44,752 nucleotides of DNA from CALOBA01 sp942491465 (lineage in GTDB: Bacteria; Pseudomonadota; Gammaproteobacteria; Chromatiales; Chromatiaceae): positions 1 through 44,752 of the forward strand of contig CALOBA010000068.1 of assembly GCA_942491465.1 (NCBI GenBank), written 5' to 3'. How positions within the stretch are numbered: the first letter of the stretch is position 1; each line of letters begins with the position of its first letter. The notes under the pieces were generated by a model. It was not told where the DNA came from. It ran no database searches and saw only the letters and a program-made list of their open reading frames with translations. A program made the position numbers and the translations under genes. Of the stretch, positions 16,370 through 27,511 are shown piece by piece.

Positions 16370-18268
16370 TCAAAGTCGATCCAGATAGGTGTAGCCGTAC
16401 AGCCCCGCCTTCAGCTCCAGAAACAACCGCTCGCGCTCGCGCCGGTCAAGGTCGCTGGCCTCCAGTCGGCGGCGGTAGCGCCCGAGCAGGGCGCGCGGGT
16501 CGAAGTGGACGTAGGCCAGCAGCTCGTCGGCGCTGTCCCCGCGCTCGGGCTCGCCCAAGCGTACGCCGTCGGGGCCGGCCGGGTCGAGGATCACATTGAT
16601 GGCATCGGTGTCGCCGAACAGGTTGTGGATATCGCCGAGGATCTCCTGGTAGGCGCCGACCAGGAAGATGCCGAGCAGGTAGGGCTCGGCGGCGGGATTG
16701 AAGGCGTGGATCGGCAGACTGGCCTCGATGCCGTCCTGATCGACATAGTGGGCGATGCAGCCGTCGGAGTCGCAGGTGAGGTCGTGGATCACGCCGCGAC
16801 CGGTGGGCGCCTCGTCGAGGCGCTGCAATGGCACGATGGGGAAGATCTGCTCCAGCGCCCAGGCGTCCGGCAGCGACTGGAACAAGGAGAAGTTACAGAA
16901 CAGCCGATCGGCCAGCTCGGCGTCGATGCGCTCGATCAGCGCCCGTTGGCGGCGACTGGCGTGGGACAGGCCCGGGCGCAGCGCCCGGCAGCAGGCGGCG
17001 TAGAGGCACTCGGCGCGGGCGCGACCGGCCAGGTCCAGCTCACCGCGGGCGAAGCGCGCGCGGGCCGAGGCCAGGGCCTCCGTGGCGGCCTCGTGGATGG
17101 CCAGCGGCGGGCCGGTCTCGGCGTGGAGCAGCCCATCGGCCAGCCGGTCCAGGTCTAAGTCGCCCTCGAACGGACCCTCATGTTCGATCTGCGGGGCGCA
17201 ATCGCCGCCGCCGGCGGGCTCGCGGTCGACCACCTCGGTGATCAGCACCGCGTGATGGGCGCTGAGCGCGCGGCCGGACTCGGTGATGATCGCGGGCTCC
17301 GGCAGCCCGGCGCCCCGACAGCCCTCCGCCAGCGTCGTCACCACGGCCTCGGCATAGGTCTCCGGGGTGTAGCTCGCCGAACAGTAGGCGCGGGTGGCGG
17401 TGCCCTCGTAGTCGACGCCGAGACCGCCACCCAGGTCCAACGTGTCCAGGTCGACGCCGAGGGCGCGCAGCTCGGCGTAGAAGCGGGTAAGCTCCGCGGC
17501 CCCGGCACGGATGTCCGTCAGGCTCGGGATCTGCGAGCCCAGATGCGCGTGCAGCAGCCGCAGCCAGCCGAGCCGCCCGGCGGCGCGCAGCGCCCCGACC
17601 AGCGTCAGCAGCTGACCGGCGGAGAGCCCGAACTTGGCCCGGTCGCCGCCGCTGTTCTGCCAGTTCCCGGTCGCCGCGGCGGCCAGGCGCACGCGCACGC
17701 CGAGCAGCGGCTCGACACCCAGCGCCTCGGCCTCGGCCAGCACCAGCGCAAGCTCCGTCGGCTTCTCGATGACGATGTACACGGGCAGTCCGAGCCGCCG
17801 GCCGATCAGCGCCGCGCGCACATAGTCGCGGTCCTTGTAGCCGTTGCAGACCACCGGCGCGCCATCCGGCGCCAGGGCCAGCACAGCCATCAGCTCGGGC
17901 TTGCTGCCGGCCTCCAGACCGATCCCGCCGGCGCTCAGGATCGCCTCGACCACGCTGCGCTGCTGATTGACCTTGATCGGGTAGACCGGCCGGTAGGCCC
18001 CGCCGTAGCCGTGCCGCTCGATGGCCGTGGCGAAGGCCGCCTGCAGCCGCCGCACCCGATGGCGCAGAATATCGTCGAAGCGCAGCAGCACCGGCAGCGA
18101 CAGCCCGCTGACGTGCAGTCGCTCGGCCAGCCGCGCCAGATCGATCTCCGCCGGTCCCGCCGGGTCCGGCCGAACGCAGAGGTGCCCGTGGGCATTGATG
18201 GCGAAATAGCCGTCGCCCCAGCGGCTGATGGCATAGACCTGGTCGCAGGTCGGTGGCTGTCGACTCAT
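16370..18268 (-). CDS. speA: biosynthetic arginine decarboxylase
   Basis: SpeA is a PLP-dependent decarboxylase producing agmatine from arginine for putrescine synthesis. It is 632 aa, near the ~630-660 of the family. The PLP lysine is K99 in VYPIKVNQQRS. Barrel motifs include GLEAGSKPELMAVL, CNGYKDRDYV and LHAHLGSQIPS. DLGGGLGVDYEG forms the phosphate-binding glycine loop. The C terminus carries ADELLAYVHFDPRALL. It is downstream of glmS on the same strand (131-bp gap) but probably transcribed separately. The gap holds a small palindrome, GGCCTC/GAGGCC (18319-18335), without a T run. Confidence 0.96.
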   Translation of the reverse strand: MSRQPPTCDQVYAISRWGDGYFAINAHGHLCVRPDPAGPAEIDLARLAERLHVSGLSLPVLLRFDDILRHRVRRLQAAFATAIERHGYGGAYRPVYPIKVNQQRSVVEAILSAGGIGLEAGSKPELMAVLALAPDGAPVVCNGYKDRDYVRAALIGRRLGLPVYIVIEKPTELALVLAEAEALGVEPLLGVRVRLAAAATGNWQNSGGDRAKFGLSAGQLLTLVGALRAAGRLGWLRLLHAHLGSQIPSLTDIRAGAAELTRFYAELRALGVDLDTLDLGGGLGVDYEGTATRAYCSASYTPETYAEAVVTTLAEGCRGAGLPEPAIITESGRALSAHHAVLITEVVDREPAGGGDCAPQIEHEGPFEGDLDLDRLADGLLHAETGPPLAIHEAATEALASARARFARGELDLAGRARAECLYAACCRALRPGLSHASRRQRALIERIDAELADRLFCNFSLFQSLPDAWALEQIFPIVPLQRLDEAPTGRGVIHDLTCDSDGCIAHYVDQDGIEASLPIHAFNPAAEPYLLGIFLVGAYQEILGDIHNLFGDTDAINVILDPAGPDGVRLGEPERGDSADELLAYVHFDPRALLGRYRRRLEASDLDRRERERLFLELKAGLYGYTYLDRL

Positions 18269-18399
18269 GCGCGGGGCGGCCTGGTCACGGCGGGCACCTT
18301 AAGATTGATTGGCTTGGTGGCCTCGGACCGAGGCCATGTTGGGGCGCAGCAGCACATCGCCTTGAGGTGCGGCCCGACCGGCGTGTTGTCGCGCCGGCG

Positions 18400-20232
18400 C
18401 TATTCGACGGTCACCGACTTGGCGAGGTTGCGCGGCTGGTCGACGTCGGTGCCCTTGAGCACGGCGACGTGGTAGGCCAATAACTGGAGCGGGATGGTGA
18501 AGACCAGCGGGTCGATGAGGTCGTCGGTCTCCGGTAGGTGGATGACGGTGATGCCGGGCTCGGACTTGATGGTCACCTGATCGTCGGCAAAGACGAACAG
18601 CTGCCCGCCGCGGGCGCGGACCTCCTCGAGGTTGGACTTCAGCTTCTCCAGCAGGGCGTTGTTGGGGGCGACGGCGACGACCGGCATGTCCTCATCGATC
18701 AGGGCCAGGGGGCCGTGCTTGAGTTCGCCGGCGGGGTAGGCCTCGGCATGGATATAGGAGATCTCCTTGAGCTTCAGCGCACCCTCCATGGCGATCGGGT
18801 ACTGCTCGCCGCGGCCCAGGAACAGGCAGTGGTGCTTCTCGACAAACTGCTCGGCGAGCCGGGCGATCTGCTCGTCGAGCGCGAGCACCGCCTCCAGCTT
18901 GGCGGGGAGCGAGCGGAGCACGGCCACGGCGGCGGCCTCCTCGGCCTCGGACAGGCGGTTGCAGCGCCCGAGCGCCAGCGTCAGCAGCGCCAAAGACACC
19001 AGCTGGGTCGTGAACGCCTTGGTGGATGCGACGCCGATCTCGGGGCCGGCACGGGTCAGCAGCACCAGATCCGACTCGCGCACCAGCGAACTCTCGGGGA
19101 CGTTGCAGATGGCGAGCGTGGTCGCATAGCCGTGCGCCTTGGCGATGCGCAGCGCGGCGAGGGTATCGGCGGTCTCGCCGGACTGTGAGATGGTGACGAA
19201 GAGGGTGCCGTCGAGGACCACATGCTTGCGGTAGCGATACTCGCTGGCGACCTCGACCCGGCAGGGGATGCCGGCCATAGACTCGATCCAGTACCGCGCC
19301 ACCAGCCCGGCATGGAAGCTGGTGCCGCAGGCGACGATGGTCACGGCACGGGTGTTGGCGAGCACCTCCTCGGCACCGGTGCCGAAGGCCGACGCCAGCA
19401 CATGGTCGGCGACCAGTCGGCCATCGAGCGTCTCGGCGACGGCTTGGGGCTGCTCGAAGATCTCCTTCTGCATGAAGTGCCGATACTCGCCGCGCTCGGC
19501 GGAATCGGCGGCCACGCTGGACTCGCGGATGGGCCGCTCGACCACCTGCCCGGCGGCGTCCCAGATGGTCAGCCGGTCGCGGCGCAGCTCGGCCAGGTCG
19601 CCCTCTTCCAGAAAGATGAACCGGTTGGTGACCGGCAGCAGCGCGAAGACATCCGACGCGATGAAGTACTCCTGAAAGCCGACACCGATGACCAGCGGAC
19701 TGCCCTGGCGGGCCGCGACCAGATAGTCGGGCTGTTCGGCGTCGATGACGCCCAGGGCGTAGGCCCCCTCCAGCCGAGCCGTCGTGCGGCGCACGGCCTC
19801 GGTCAGCGGATGCCCCGCGCTCAGCTCGTCGAAGATGGCGTGCACAACGACCTCGGTGTCGGTCTCGGACGTGAACGCGTGGCCGGCAGCGGTCTGTTCA
19901 GTCCGCAGCTGCTCATGGTTCTCGATGATGCCGTTGTGGACGAGTGCGCAGCGCGCCCGCGCCATGTGGGGATGGGCATTCTGCGTGGAGGGCTCACCGT
20001 GGGTCGCCCAACGGGTGTGGGCAATGCCCAGGGTGCCGGGCAGCGGGTTGAGTTCGAGGCTCTCGGCCAGTCGGGCGACCTTGCCGAGGGTGCGCTGGCG
20101 CTGCAGCTCACCGTCGGAGCCGAGAATCACGAGCCCCGCAGAGTCGTAGCCGCGGTATTCCAGCCGCTTCAAGCCTTCGAGCAGGATGGCCGAGACCGGC
20201 CGGTGGGCGATGGCGCCGACAATGCCGCACAT
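18400..20232 (-). CDS. glmS: glutamine-fructose-6-phosphate aminotransferase
   Basis: GlmS makes glucosamine-6-phosphate from fructose-6-phosphate and glutamine, the first step to UDP-GlcNAc. The 610-aa protein has the N-terminal nucleophile Cys2 (MCGIVGAIAH) after Met removal, and HTRWATHGEPS and HNGIIENHEQLR of the glutaminase domain. Two SIS isomerase domains include CGTSFHAG, SQSGETADTLAALR and GRGEQYPIAMEGALKLKEI. The C terminus ends LAKSVTVE as expected. It follows glmU by 92 bp, as in the enterobacterial glmUS operon. I see no glmS ribozyme (those are Gram-positive) and no obvious GlmZ target. Confidence 0.97.
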   Translation of the reverse strand: MCGIVGAIAHRPVSAILLEGLKRLEYRGYDSAGLVILGSDGELQRQRTLGKVARLAESLELNPLPGTLGIAHTRWATHGEPSTQNAHPHMARARCALVHNGIIENHEQLRTEQTAAGHAFTSETDTEVVVHAIFDELSAGHPLTEAVRRTTARLEGAYALGVIDAEQPDYLVAARQGSPLVIGVGFQEYFIASDVFALLPVTNRFIFLEEGDLAELRRDRLTIWDAAGQVVERPIRESSVAADSAERGEYRHFMQKEIFEQPQAVAETLDGRLVADHVLASAFGTGAEEVLANTRAVTIVACGTSFHAGLVARYWIESMAGIPCRVEVASEYRYRKHVVLDGTLFVTISQSGETADTLAALRIAKAHGYATTLAICNVPESSLVRESDLVLLTRAGPEIGVASTKAFTTQLVSLALLTLALGRCNRLSEAEEAAAVAVLRSLPAKLEAVLALDEQIARLAEQFVEKHHCLFLGRGEQYPIAMEGALKLKEISYIHAEAYPAGELKHGPLALIDEDMPVVAVAPNNALLEKLKSNLEEVRARGGQLFVFADDQVTIKSEPGITVIHLPETDDLIDPLVFTIPLQLLAYHVAVLKGTDVDQPRNLAKSVTVE

Positions 20233-20324
20233 AGTTGTACTCTGCCCTCAAATAGACGGTTCAGCCGTTGCGCCTCGCGCCGCGGCGGTCAAGTTGACTC
20301 AAAGCGTGCAAGTACGCGTGATCG

Positions 20325-21698
20325 TCAGGAGTCCGTTGTCGTTCTTGCCGGTCGCTGCCAGTCGGCGAGCGTCGTCTGACGTGCCCGCGCCACGGTGAGC
20401 TTGCCGCCCGCCGCGTCGCGGGAAATCACCGAGCCGGCACCGATGGTCGCCCCGGCCCCGACTTGCACCGGCGCTACCAGCGCAGTGTTGGAGCCGATGA
20501 AGGCACCGTCGCCGATGACGGTCTGGTGCTTGTTGGCGCCGTCGTAGTTGCAGGTGATGGTTCCGGCACCGACGTTGACCCCGGAGCCGATATCGGCGTC
20601 CCCGATGTAGGTCAGGTGGTTGACTTTGGTGCGCTCGGCGATGCGGGACTTCTTGACCTCAACGAAGTTGCCGATGTGGCAACCTTCCGCAATCTCGGTT
20701 TGCGGGCGCAGCCGCGCAAACGGCCCGATGCGCGCCCCGGCACCGACCCGGGCACCCTCGATAATGGAGTTGGCGAGGACCTCGGTGCCGGGGCCGATCT
20801 CGCAGTCCTTCAGGATGCAGTTCGCCCCGATGCGCACATCGGCGCCCAGATAGACGCGCCCTTCACAGATCAGGTTGACGTCGAGCACCACATCGCGCTC
20901 GCAGCGCAGGGTGCCGCGCACGTCGATCCGTGCCGGGTCGATGATGGTCGTGCCGCCGCGCATCAGACATAGGGCCTGACGATATTGATGGTAGCGCTCC
21001 AGCTCGGCGAGCTGCACGCGATCATTGATGCCGGCGACCTCGTTCGGATTGTCCGGGGTGGTGGTGGCGACCTCGACGCCCTCGCCGGTGGCGAGGCCGA
21101 TGACGTCGGTCAGATAGTATTCGCCCTGCACATTGTCGTTGCCGATCTGTGTCAGCCAGCCATCGAGCCTTGCCCGCTCGGCGACGATGATGCCCGTGTT
21201 CACCTCGCGGATCTTAAGCTCCGCCTCGCTTGCGTCCTTGTGCTCGACGATCCGCAGGACCCGGCCGCGCTTGTCGCGAACGATGCGACCGTAGCCTTTC
21301 GGGTTCTCCAACGCCATGGTCAATAGCCCGAGGGCCGTGTCTGAGCTGGCGGCGATCAGCCGATCCAGTGTCTCGGCCTCGATCAGCGGCACATCGCCGT
21401 AGAGGACCAGCACACGGTCCATCTCGGACATCGCCGGCATCGCCTGCTTCACGGCATGGGCGGTGCCCAGACGCTGCACCTGCTCGATCCAGACGCAGCC
21501 CTCGTCGCCGATGGTCTCGGGGACAAGCTTGCCGCCGTGGCCGTAGACGCAGCACACGCGTGCCGCACCGAGCGCATCGGCCGCCGCAAGCACATGGGAG
21601 ACCAAAGGCCGTCCGGCCAAACGATGCAGGACCTTCGGCAGCGCAGAGCGCATCCGGGTACCTTTGCCTGCCGCGAGGATGACAACACCGAGCTTCAT
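20325..21698 (-). CDS. glmU: bifunctional GlcNAc-1-P uridyltransferase/GlcN-1-P acetyltransferase
   Basis: GlmU acetylates glucosamine-1-phosphate and then forms UDP-GlcNAc; at 457 aa it matches the E. coli enzyme. The N-terminal pyrophosphorylase domain has LAAGKGTRM (8-16) and later LYGDVPLI and EVNTGI. From about residue 250 the left-handed beta-helix of hexapeptide repeats appears (GADVRIGANCILKDCEIGPG and so on). GEGCHIGNFVEVKKS-like text and NYDGANKH with the catalytic His follow. It lies between the FKBP gene and glmS on the minus strand. Confidence 0.97.
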   Translation of the reverse strand: MKLGVVILAAGKGTRMRSALPKVLHRLAGRPLVSHVLAAADALGAARVCCVYGHGGKLVPETIGDEGCVWIEQVQRLGTAHAVKQAMPAMSEMDRVLVLYGDVPLIEAETLDRLIAASSDTALGLLTMALENPKGYGRIVRDKRGRVLRIVEHKDASEAELKIREVNTGIIVAERARLDGWLTQIGNDNVQGEYYLTDVIGLATGEGVEVATTTPDNPNEVAGINDRVQLAELERYHQYRQALCLMRGGTTIIDPARIDVRGTLRCERDVVLDVNLICEGRVYLGADVRIGANCILKDCEIGPGTEVLANSIIEGARVGAGARIGPFARLRPQTEIAEGCHIGNFVEVKKSRIAERTKVNHLTYIGDADIGSGVNVGAGTITCNYDGANKHQTVIGDGAFIGSNTALVAPVQVGAGATIGAGSVISRDAAGGKLTVARARQTTLADWQRPARTTTDS

Positions 21699-21752
21699 CT
21701 GGAATTTATCCTTTGGCGCAAGTGGGTGCAGAGTGCGTTGATCGTCACGTCC

Positions 21753-22256
21753 TCAGTGCAGGACTCGCGGTGTGTCGCCGACATCTTCAGTGAGCTCCGC
21801 CGGGGTCGGGTCCCGTACCTCATGGATGCGCACGTTGACGATCAGATGCTTACCCGCGAACGGGTGATTGCCGTCGACGGTGAGACGTCCCTCTTCGATG
21901 CGTGTGACATAGAAGGTGCGGACCTCCCCGGCATCGTTCTGCATGCTGACCTCGGCACCGAGGTGGCGCAGCTCCAAGGGCACGTTCTCGATGACATCCG
22001 TGAAGGTCAGCTCCGGGTCGTGCGTGCCGAAGCCGCTCTGCTCCGGGGTGAGAGTGAGCTGGACCTCGTCGCCGACGGTCTTGCCGGTGACGGCCAAGTC
22101 CATGCCGCCGATCAGCTCGTTATTGCCGCCGTGAATGTAGGTGACCGGGAGATCGGTCTGCTCCAGAAGGTTGCCCTGTGCATCGCGGATAATGTAAGTC
22201 AGGGCAACAAGCTTACCGACGCGAACGACCTCGGTGTGCTTTGGCGTCTCTGTCAT
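21753..22256 (-). CDS. FKBP-type peptidyl-prolyl isomerase (SlyD/SlpA-like)
   Basis: This 167-aa FKBP-family protein resembles SlyD. It has a core VGKLVALTYIIRDAQGNLLE, a loop THGGNN-like segment (TYIHGGNNELIGGMD), an inserted flap (residues about 70-130) and the closing strand PFAGKHLIVNVRIHEVR. It lacks the long His-rich metal-binding tail of E. coli SlyD. ATG 22256 is preferred: AAAGG lies 13 bases upstream, while TTG 22268 would sit too close to it. It is likely a cytosolic folding helper. The gene sits between the ATP-synthase terminator and glmU, so it probably has its own promoter in 22257-22436, which I could not pin down. Confidence 0.88.
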   Translation of the reverse strand: MTETPKHTEVVRVGKLVALTYIIRDAQGNLLEQTDLPVTYIHGGNNELIGGMDLAVTGKTVGDEVQLTLTPEQSGFGTHDPELTFTDVIENVPLELRHLGAEVSMQNDAGEVRTFYVTRIEEGRLTVDGNHPFAGKHLIVNVRIHEVRDPTPAELTEDVGDTPRVLH

Positions 22257-22438
22257 ATCAGGGGTCAAACCTTTCAGTCCCGGCCTGCAGCCGTATGCAA
22301 CGGTAGCTGGATTCCGCGGCAGGATAACGCAAAACGCATCGGCGGAAGCAATCCGATACCATCGACGGGCATCGCCGCCATGCCGAGCGGCATGGAGCGG
22401 ATCGCGATACCGTCACCAACCGCGTCGCCGCAATCGAA

Positions 22439-22460
22439 AACCCCCGCCAAAGCGGGGGTT
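22439..22460 (-). terminator. intrinsic terminator of the atp operon
   Basis: A perfect 9-bp stem AACCCCCGC/GCGGGGGTT encloses a four-base loop. Read on the minus strand it is followed by a short T run (GTTTTC). It lies 28 bp after the atpC stop and separates the atp operon from the FKBP gene. Confidence 0.88.
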
Positions 22461-22488
22461 ACATCATCAGATCGCGGCCGGCCTGCGA

Positions 22489-22914
22489 TCAAGAGCTGCG
22501 CATCTTGCGCAGCTTCTCAATGGCCCGTAGCTGGGCGACGGCCTCCGCAAGCTCGACCTGCGCCTTCGCGTACTCGAACTCGGCGGTTTGGCTGGCGAGC
22601 TTGTCTTCCGCACGACGCTTGGCCTCTTGGGCCGCGGCCTCGTCGATGTCGCGGGCGCGGATGGCGGTGTCGGCCAGCACGGTGACGACGTCCGGCTGCA
22701 CCTCCAGGGTGCCGCCGGAGACGTAGAAGTGCTCCGTCTCCCCTTCCGGTGTCAGCACCCGGACGTCGCCGGGCTTGAGCTGGGTGATCAGCGGGCTGTG
22801 CCGCGGCGCGATGCCGAGCTCCCCCATCTTACCCGGCGCGAAGACCATCGCCGCCTGCCCCTCGTGCATCCTGCCCTCGGCGCTGACGATGTCGACGTGA
22901 ACGGTCATTGCCAT
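22489..22914 (-). CDS. atpC: F1F0 ATP synthase subunit epsilon
   Basis: Epsilon is the F1 rotor and regulatory subunit; this one is 141 aa. The N-terminal beta-sandwich shows VHVDIVSAEG, GELGIAPRHSPLIT and FYVSGGTLEVQPDVVTVLAD. The C-terminal two-helix arm includes AKRRAEDKL and ELAEAVAQLRAIEKLR. ATG 22914 is supported by GGAGG eight bases upstream; the second ATG at 22908 is too far from it. It begins 15 bp after atpD and is the last gene of the operon, followed by the intrinsic terminator. Confidence 0.96.
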   Translation of the reverse strand: MAMTVHVDIVSAEGRMHEGQAAMVFAPGKMGELGIAPRHSPLITQLKPGDVRVLTPEGETEHFYVSGGTLEVQPDVVTVLADTAIRARDIDEAAAQEAKRRAEDKLASQTAEFEYAKAQVELAEAVAQLRAIEKLRKMRSS

Positions 22915-22929
22915 TGCAACGTCCTCCGG

Positions 22930-24318
22930 TTATGCCTTTTCAGCCATCTTGTCGGCCTTTTCCTTTGCCTCGTCGATGGAGCCGACCATGTAGAACGCCT
23001 GCTCCGGCAGCATGTCGTAGTCGCCGTTGACGATCGCCTGGAAGTCGGCGATGGTGTCCTTGAGCGAGACATACTTGCCCGGCGAACCGGTAAACACCTC
23101 GGCGACGAAGAACGGCTGCGACAGGAAGCGTTGGATCTTACGTGCGCGGGACACGGTCTGCTTGTCCTCTTCGGACAGCTCGTCCATGCCGAGGATGGCG
23201 ATGATGTCCTTCAGCTCCTTATAGCGCTGCAGCGTGCCTTGGACCGCGCGGGCGGTGTCGTAGTGCTCCTGGCCGACGATGTTCGGATCGAGGATTCGGC
23301 TGGTGGAGTCCAGCGGATCGACGGCCGGGTAGATGCCGAGTTCGGCGATCTGCCGAGACAGCACGAGCGTGGCGTCCAAGTGAGCAAAGGTCGTGGCCGG
23401 GGACGGGTCGGTCAGGTCATCGGCCGGGACATAGACGGCCTGGAACGACGTGATCGAGCCGGTGCGAGTCGAGGTGATACGCTCCTGTAGGGCACCCATC
23501 TCGGAGGCCAGGGTCGGCTGATAGCCCACTGCGGACGGCATACGGCCGAGCAGTGCCGAGACCTCGGTGCCGGCGAGGGTATAACGGTAGATGTTATCGA
23601 TAAACATCAGCACGTCACGGCCTTCATCGCGGAAGTACTCGGCCATGGTCAGGCCGGTGAGCGCGACGCGTAGGCGGTTGCCCGGAGGCTCGTTCATCTG
23701 GCCGTAGACCAGCGAGACCTTATCGAGAACCTTTGACTCGGTCATCTCGTGGTAAAAGTCGTTGCCCTCACGGGTACGCTCACCCACACCGGCAAACACC
23801 GAGAAGCCGGAGTGCTCGACACCGATGTTGCGGATCAGCTCCATCAGGGTGACGGTCTTGCCGACACCGGCACCACCGAACAGGCCGACCTTGCCGCCCT
23901 TGGAGATGGGCATGATCAGGTCGATGACCTTGATGCCGGTCTCCAGAATCTCGGTCGCACCGGCCTGATCCTCGAACGCGGGGGCAGAGCGATGAATAGG
24001 CCAGCGCTCTTCCGAGTTGACGTCGCCCTTCTCGTCGATCGGCTCGCCCAACACGTCCATGATGCGACCGAGGGTTGCCTGGCCGACCGGGACGCTGATA
24101 GGCGCACCGGTGCTGCCGGCTTCCAGACCACGCTTGAGGCCGTCAGTACTGCCCATGGCGATGCAGCGCACGATGCCGTCGCCGAGCTGCTGCTCGACCT
24201 CCAGGGTTAAACCGACCTCGTCAATCTTCAGGGCCTCATAGACCTTGGGCATCTCGCCGCGCGGAAACTGCACGTCGACGACGGCGCCGATGATTTCGAC
24301 CACCTTACCGGAGCTCAT
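22930..24318 (-). CDS. atpD: F1F0 ATP synthase subunit beta
   Basis: Beta is the catalytic F1 subunit, 462 aa. It has Walker A GGAGVGKT (148-155), the catalytic glutamate E180 in GVGERTREG, Walker B VLMFIDNIYRYTLAG (236-250) and the DELSEED lever (379-385). The ribosome-binding site is AGAGGAAAG just upstream of ATG 24318. A 111-bp gap separates it from atpG and a 15-bp gap from atpC. There is no sign of Na+-type or alternative N-ATPase features. Confidence 0.98.
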   Translation of the reverse strand: MSSGKVVEIIGAVVDVQFPRGEMPKVYEALKIDEVGLTLEVEQQLGDGIVRCIAMGSTDGLKRGLEAGSTGAPISVPVGQATLGRIMDVLGEPIDEKGDVNSEERWPIHRSAPAFEDQAGATEILETGIKVIDLIMPISKGGKVGLFGGAGVGKTVTLMELIRNIGVEHSGFSVFAGVGERTREGNDFYHEMTESKVLDKVSLVYGQMNEPPGNRLRVALTGLTMAEYFRDEGRDVLMFIDNIYRYTLAGTEVSALLGRMPSAVGYQPTLASEMGALQERITSTRTGSITSFQAVYVPADDLTDPSPATTFAHLDATLVLSRQIAELGIYPAVDPLDSTSRILDPNIVGQEHYDTARAVQGTLQRYKELKDIIAILGMDELSEEDKQTVSRARKIQRFLSQPFFVAEVFTGSPGKYVSLKDTIADFQAIVNGDYDMLPEQAFYMVGSIDEAKEKADKMAEKA

Positions 24319-24429
24319 AGATCTTTCCTCTCTTCTGCCTTGCGGCGATTCGAAACTGCAATGTGAAAACGGGTGGAAACCTTGACGGGTGTCGGCGTGC
24401 TAGGGGCCGAACTGCCCGAGCGCCGTGGG

Positions 24430-25293
24430 CTAGACCGCGGCTGCACCGCTGACGATCTCGGAGATTTCCTGCGTGATCGCGGCCTGGCGCGCCTTGTTGT
24501 AGACGAGCTGCAGCTCGTCGATCAGTCCGCCGGCGTTGTCGGAGGCGGATTTCATCGCGACCATCCGCGATGCCTGCTCGCAGGCGCCGTTCTCGACCAC
24601 GGCCTGGTAGACCAGCGACTCGATATAGCGCGGCAGCAGCGTGTCGAGGACAATCCGGGAGTCGGGCTCGTAGATATAATCCCAGACCGGCCCCTGCGGC
24701 CCATCGTCCTCCATCGGCAGCGGTACGAGCTGCTGAACCCGAGGCCGCTGCGTCATGGTGTTGACGAACTCGTTGTAGGCAATGTAGATCGCATCGATCT
24801 CCTTCTTCTCGAAGGCGTCGAGCATCACCTTGACCGTTCCGATCAACTGCTCGATGTGCGGCTTGTCGCCGAGGTGCGTGACCTCCGCCTCGACACGACC
24901 GCCGAAGCGCTTGAAGAAGCCCAGGGCCTTGCTGCCGACGGTACAGAATGTCGCGCCGACATCCGCTGACTTCTTGGCCTTGACGTCGGACACCAGCTTG
25001 CGGAACAGGTTGCTGTTCAGTCCGCCGCAGAGTCCGCGGTCGGACGAGACGACGATGTAGCCGACCCGCTTGAGTTCCCGCTCCTCGGCCATCAGGCTGT
25101 GGCGGTATTCCGGCGAAGCCTTTGCCAAGTGCTGGATGACTTGGAGCATCTTCTCGGCATAGGGCCGCGATGCGTGCATCCGCTCCTGGGCCTTGCGCAT
25201 CTTTGATGCGGCGACCATCTCCATGGCCTTGGTGATCTTCTGCGTACTCTTGATGCTCGAGATCTTGGTTCGAATCTCTTTGGCGCCTGCCAT
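24430..25293 (-). CDS. atpG: F1F0 ATP synthase subunit gamma
   Basis: Gamma is the central rotor shaft of F1, 287 aa. The N-terminal helix is AGAKEIRTKISSIKSTQKIT followed by KAMEMVAASKMRKAQ. The Rossmann-like middle part has SDRGLCGGLNSNLFR. The C-terminal helix reads ASRMVAMKSASDNAGGLIDE and NKARQAAITQEISEIVSGAAA, matching the family signature. GGGAG precedes ATG 25293. The 114-bp gap to atpA contains a GC-rich inverted repeat (25331-25339 with 25377-25385). Confidence 0.97.
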   Translation of the reverse strand: MAGAKEIRTKISSIKSTQKITKAMEMVAASKMRKAQERMHASRPYAEKMLQVIQHLAKASPEYRHSLMAEERELKRVGYIVVSSDRGLCGGLNSNLFRKLVSDVKAKKSADVGATFCTVGSKALGFFKRFGGRVEAEVTHLGDKPHIEQLIGTVKVMLDAFEKKEIDAIYIAYNEFVNTMTQRPRVQQLVPLPMEDDGPQGPVWDYIYEPDSRIVLDTLLPRYIESLVYQAVVENGACEQASRMVAMKSASDNAGGLIDELQLVYNKARQAAITQEISEIVSGAAAV

Positions 25294-25407
25294 GTATCAG
25301 CTCCCGGCCTGCACGCCGGAACGCGATCGTCGCGGGCGGCGTGTCGGCATCGATTCTGTTCGCGCGGCCACCGCGACCGCCCGCGGGCAGTCGACGGCGG
25401 CTCGGCG

Positions 25408-26949
<1,542 letters not shown>

Positions 26950-26962
26950 GGCGGTGATCCGT

Positions 26963-27502
26963 TCAGAATTGCAAAGCGGTGGAAAGCTGCTGGAGCCGGC
27001 CGCGGACAGAGCCATCGATGACCACATCGTCGGCGCGCACCTCGACGCCGCCGATCAAGCTGCTGTCCTCTTCGACGGACAGCTCGACCTCGGCGCCGAA
27101 ATGCGCTTTGATCGCGGCCAAGAGTTCGGACTGCTCGGTGTCGGTCAACGGGAAGGCGCTGCGAACCAGCACGTTGCGCACGCCTTGCTGGGAGGCCTTG
27201 AGCTCATCGAACATTCGGGCGACTTCCGGCAGGATGACGAGACGGTCGCTCGCCGTCACCGCCTTGACCAGATTTGCAGCGCCTCGGGGTAGCTGGTCGC
27301 CGGCCACACCGAGGATCAGCGTCTCCAATAGCCCGTGAGAGATGTTCGGATTGCCGATCCGGCCGGCAATCTGCGGGTCTTCGACGATAGCCGCGATCCG
27401 CGACAGTGCGTCGGACCAGGCATCGAGTTGGTTCTCGTCCCTCGCCACCGCAAAGGCGGCCTCGGCGTAGGGGCGGGCGATAGTCGTCGTGTCTCCTGCC
27501 AT
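26963..27502 (-). CDS. atpH: F1F0 ATP synthase subunit delta
   Basis: Delta (OSCP-like) joins the top of F1 to the peripheral stalk; it is 179 aa. The family opening TIARPYAEAAFAVARD, the middle VVLPEVARMF-like segment (LVILPEVARMFDELK), and the C-terminal DSSLIGGVEVRADDVVIDGSVRGRL signature are all present. It starts 9 bp after atpF and ends 13 bp before atpA. Confidence 0.96.
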   Translation of the reverse strand: MAGDTTTIARPYAEAAFAVARDENQLDAWSDALSRIAAIVEDPQIAGRIGNPNISHGLLETLILGVAGDQLPRGAANLVKAVTASDRLVILPEVARMFDELKASQQGVRNVLVRSAFPLTDTEQSELLAAIKAHFGAEVELSVEEDSSLIGGVEVRADDVVIDGSVRGRLQQLSTALQF

Positions 27503-27511
27503 GACGTTGCC

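Noticed and set aside
18319..18335. GGCCTC/GAGGCC palindrome between glmS and speA as a terminator
   Set aside because: Stem of only six pairs and no T run on either strand.
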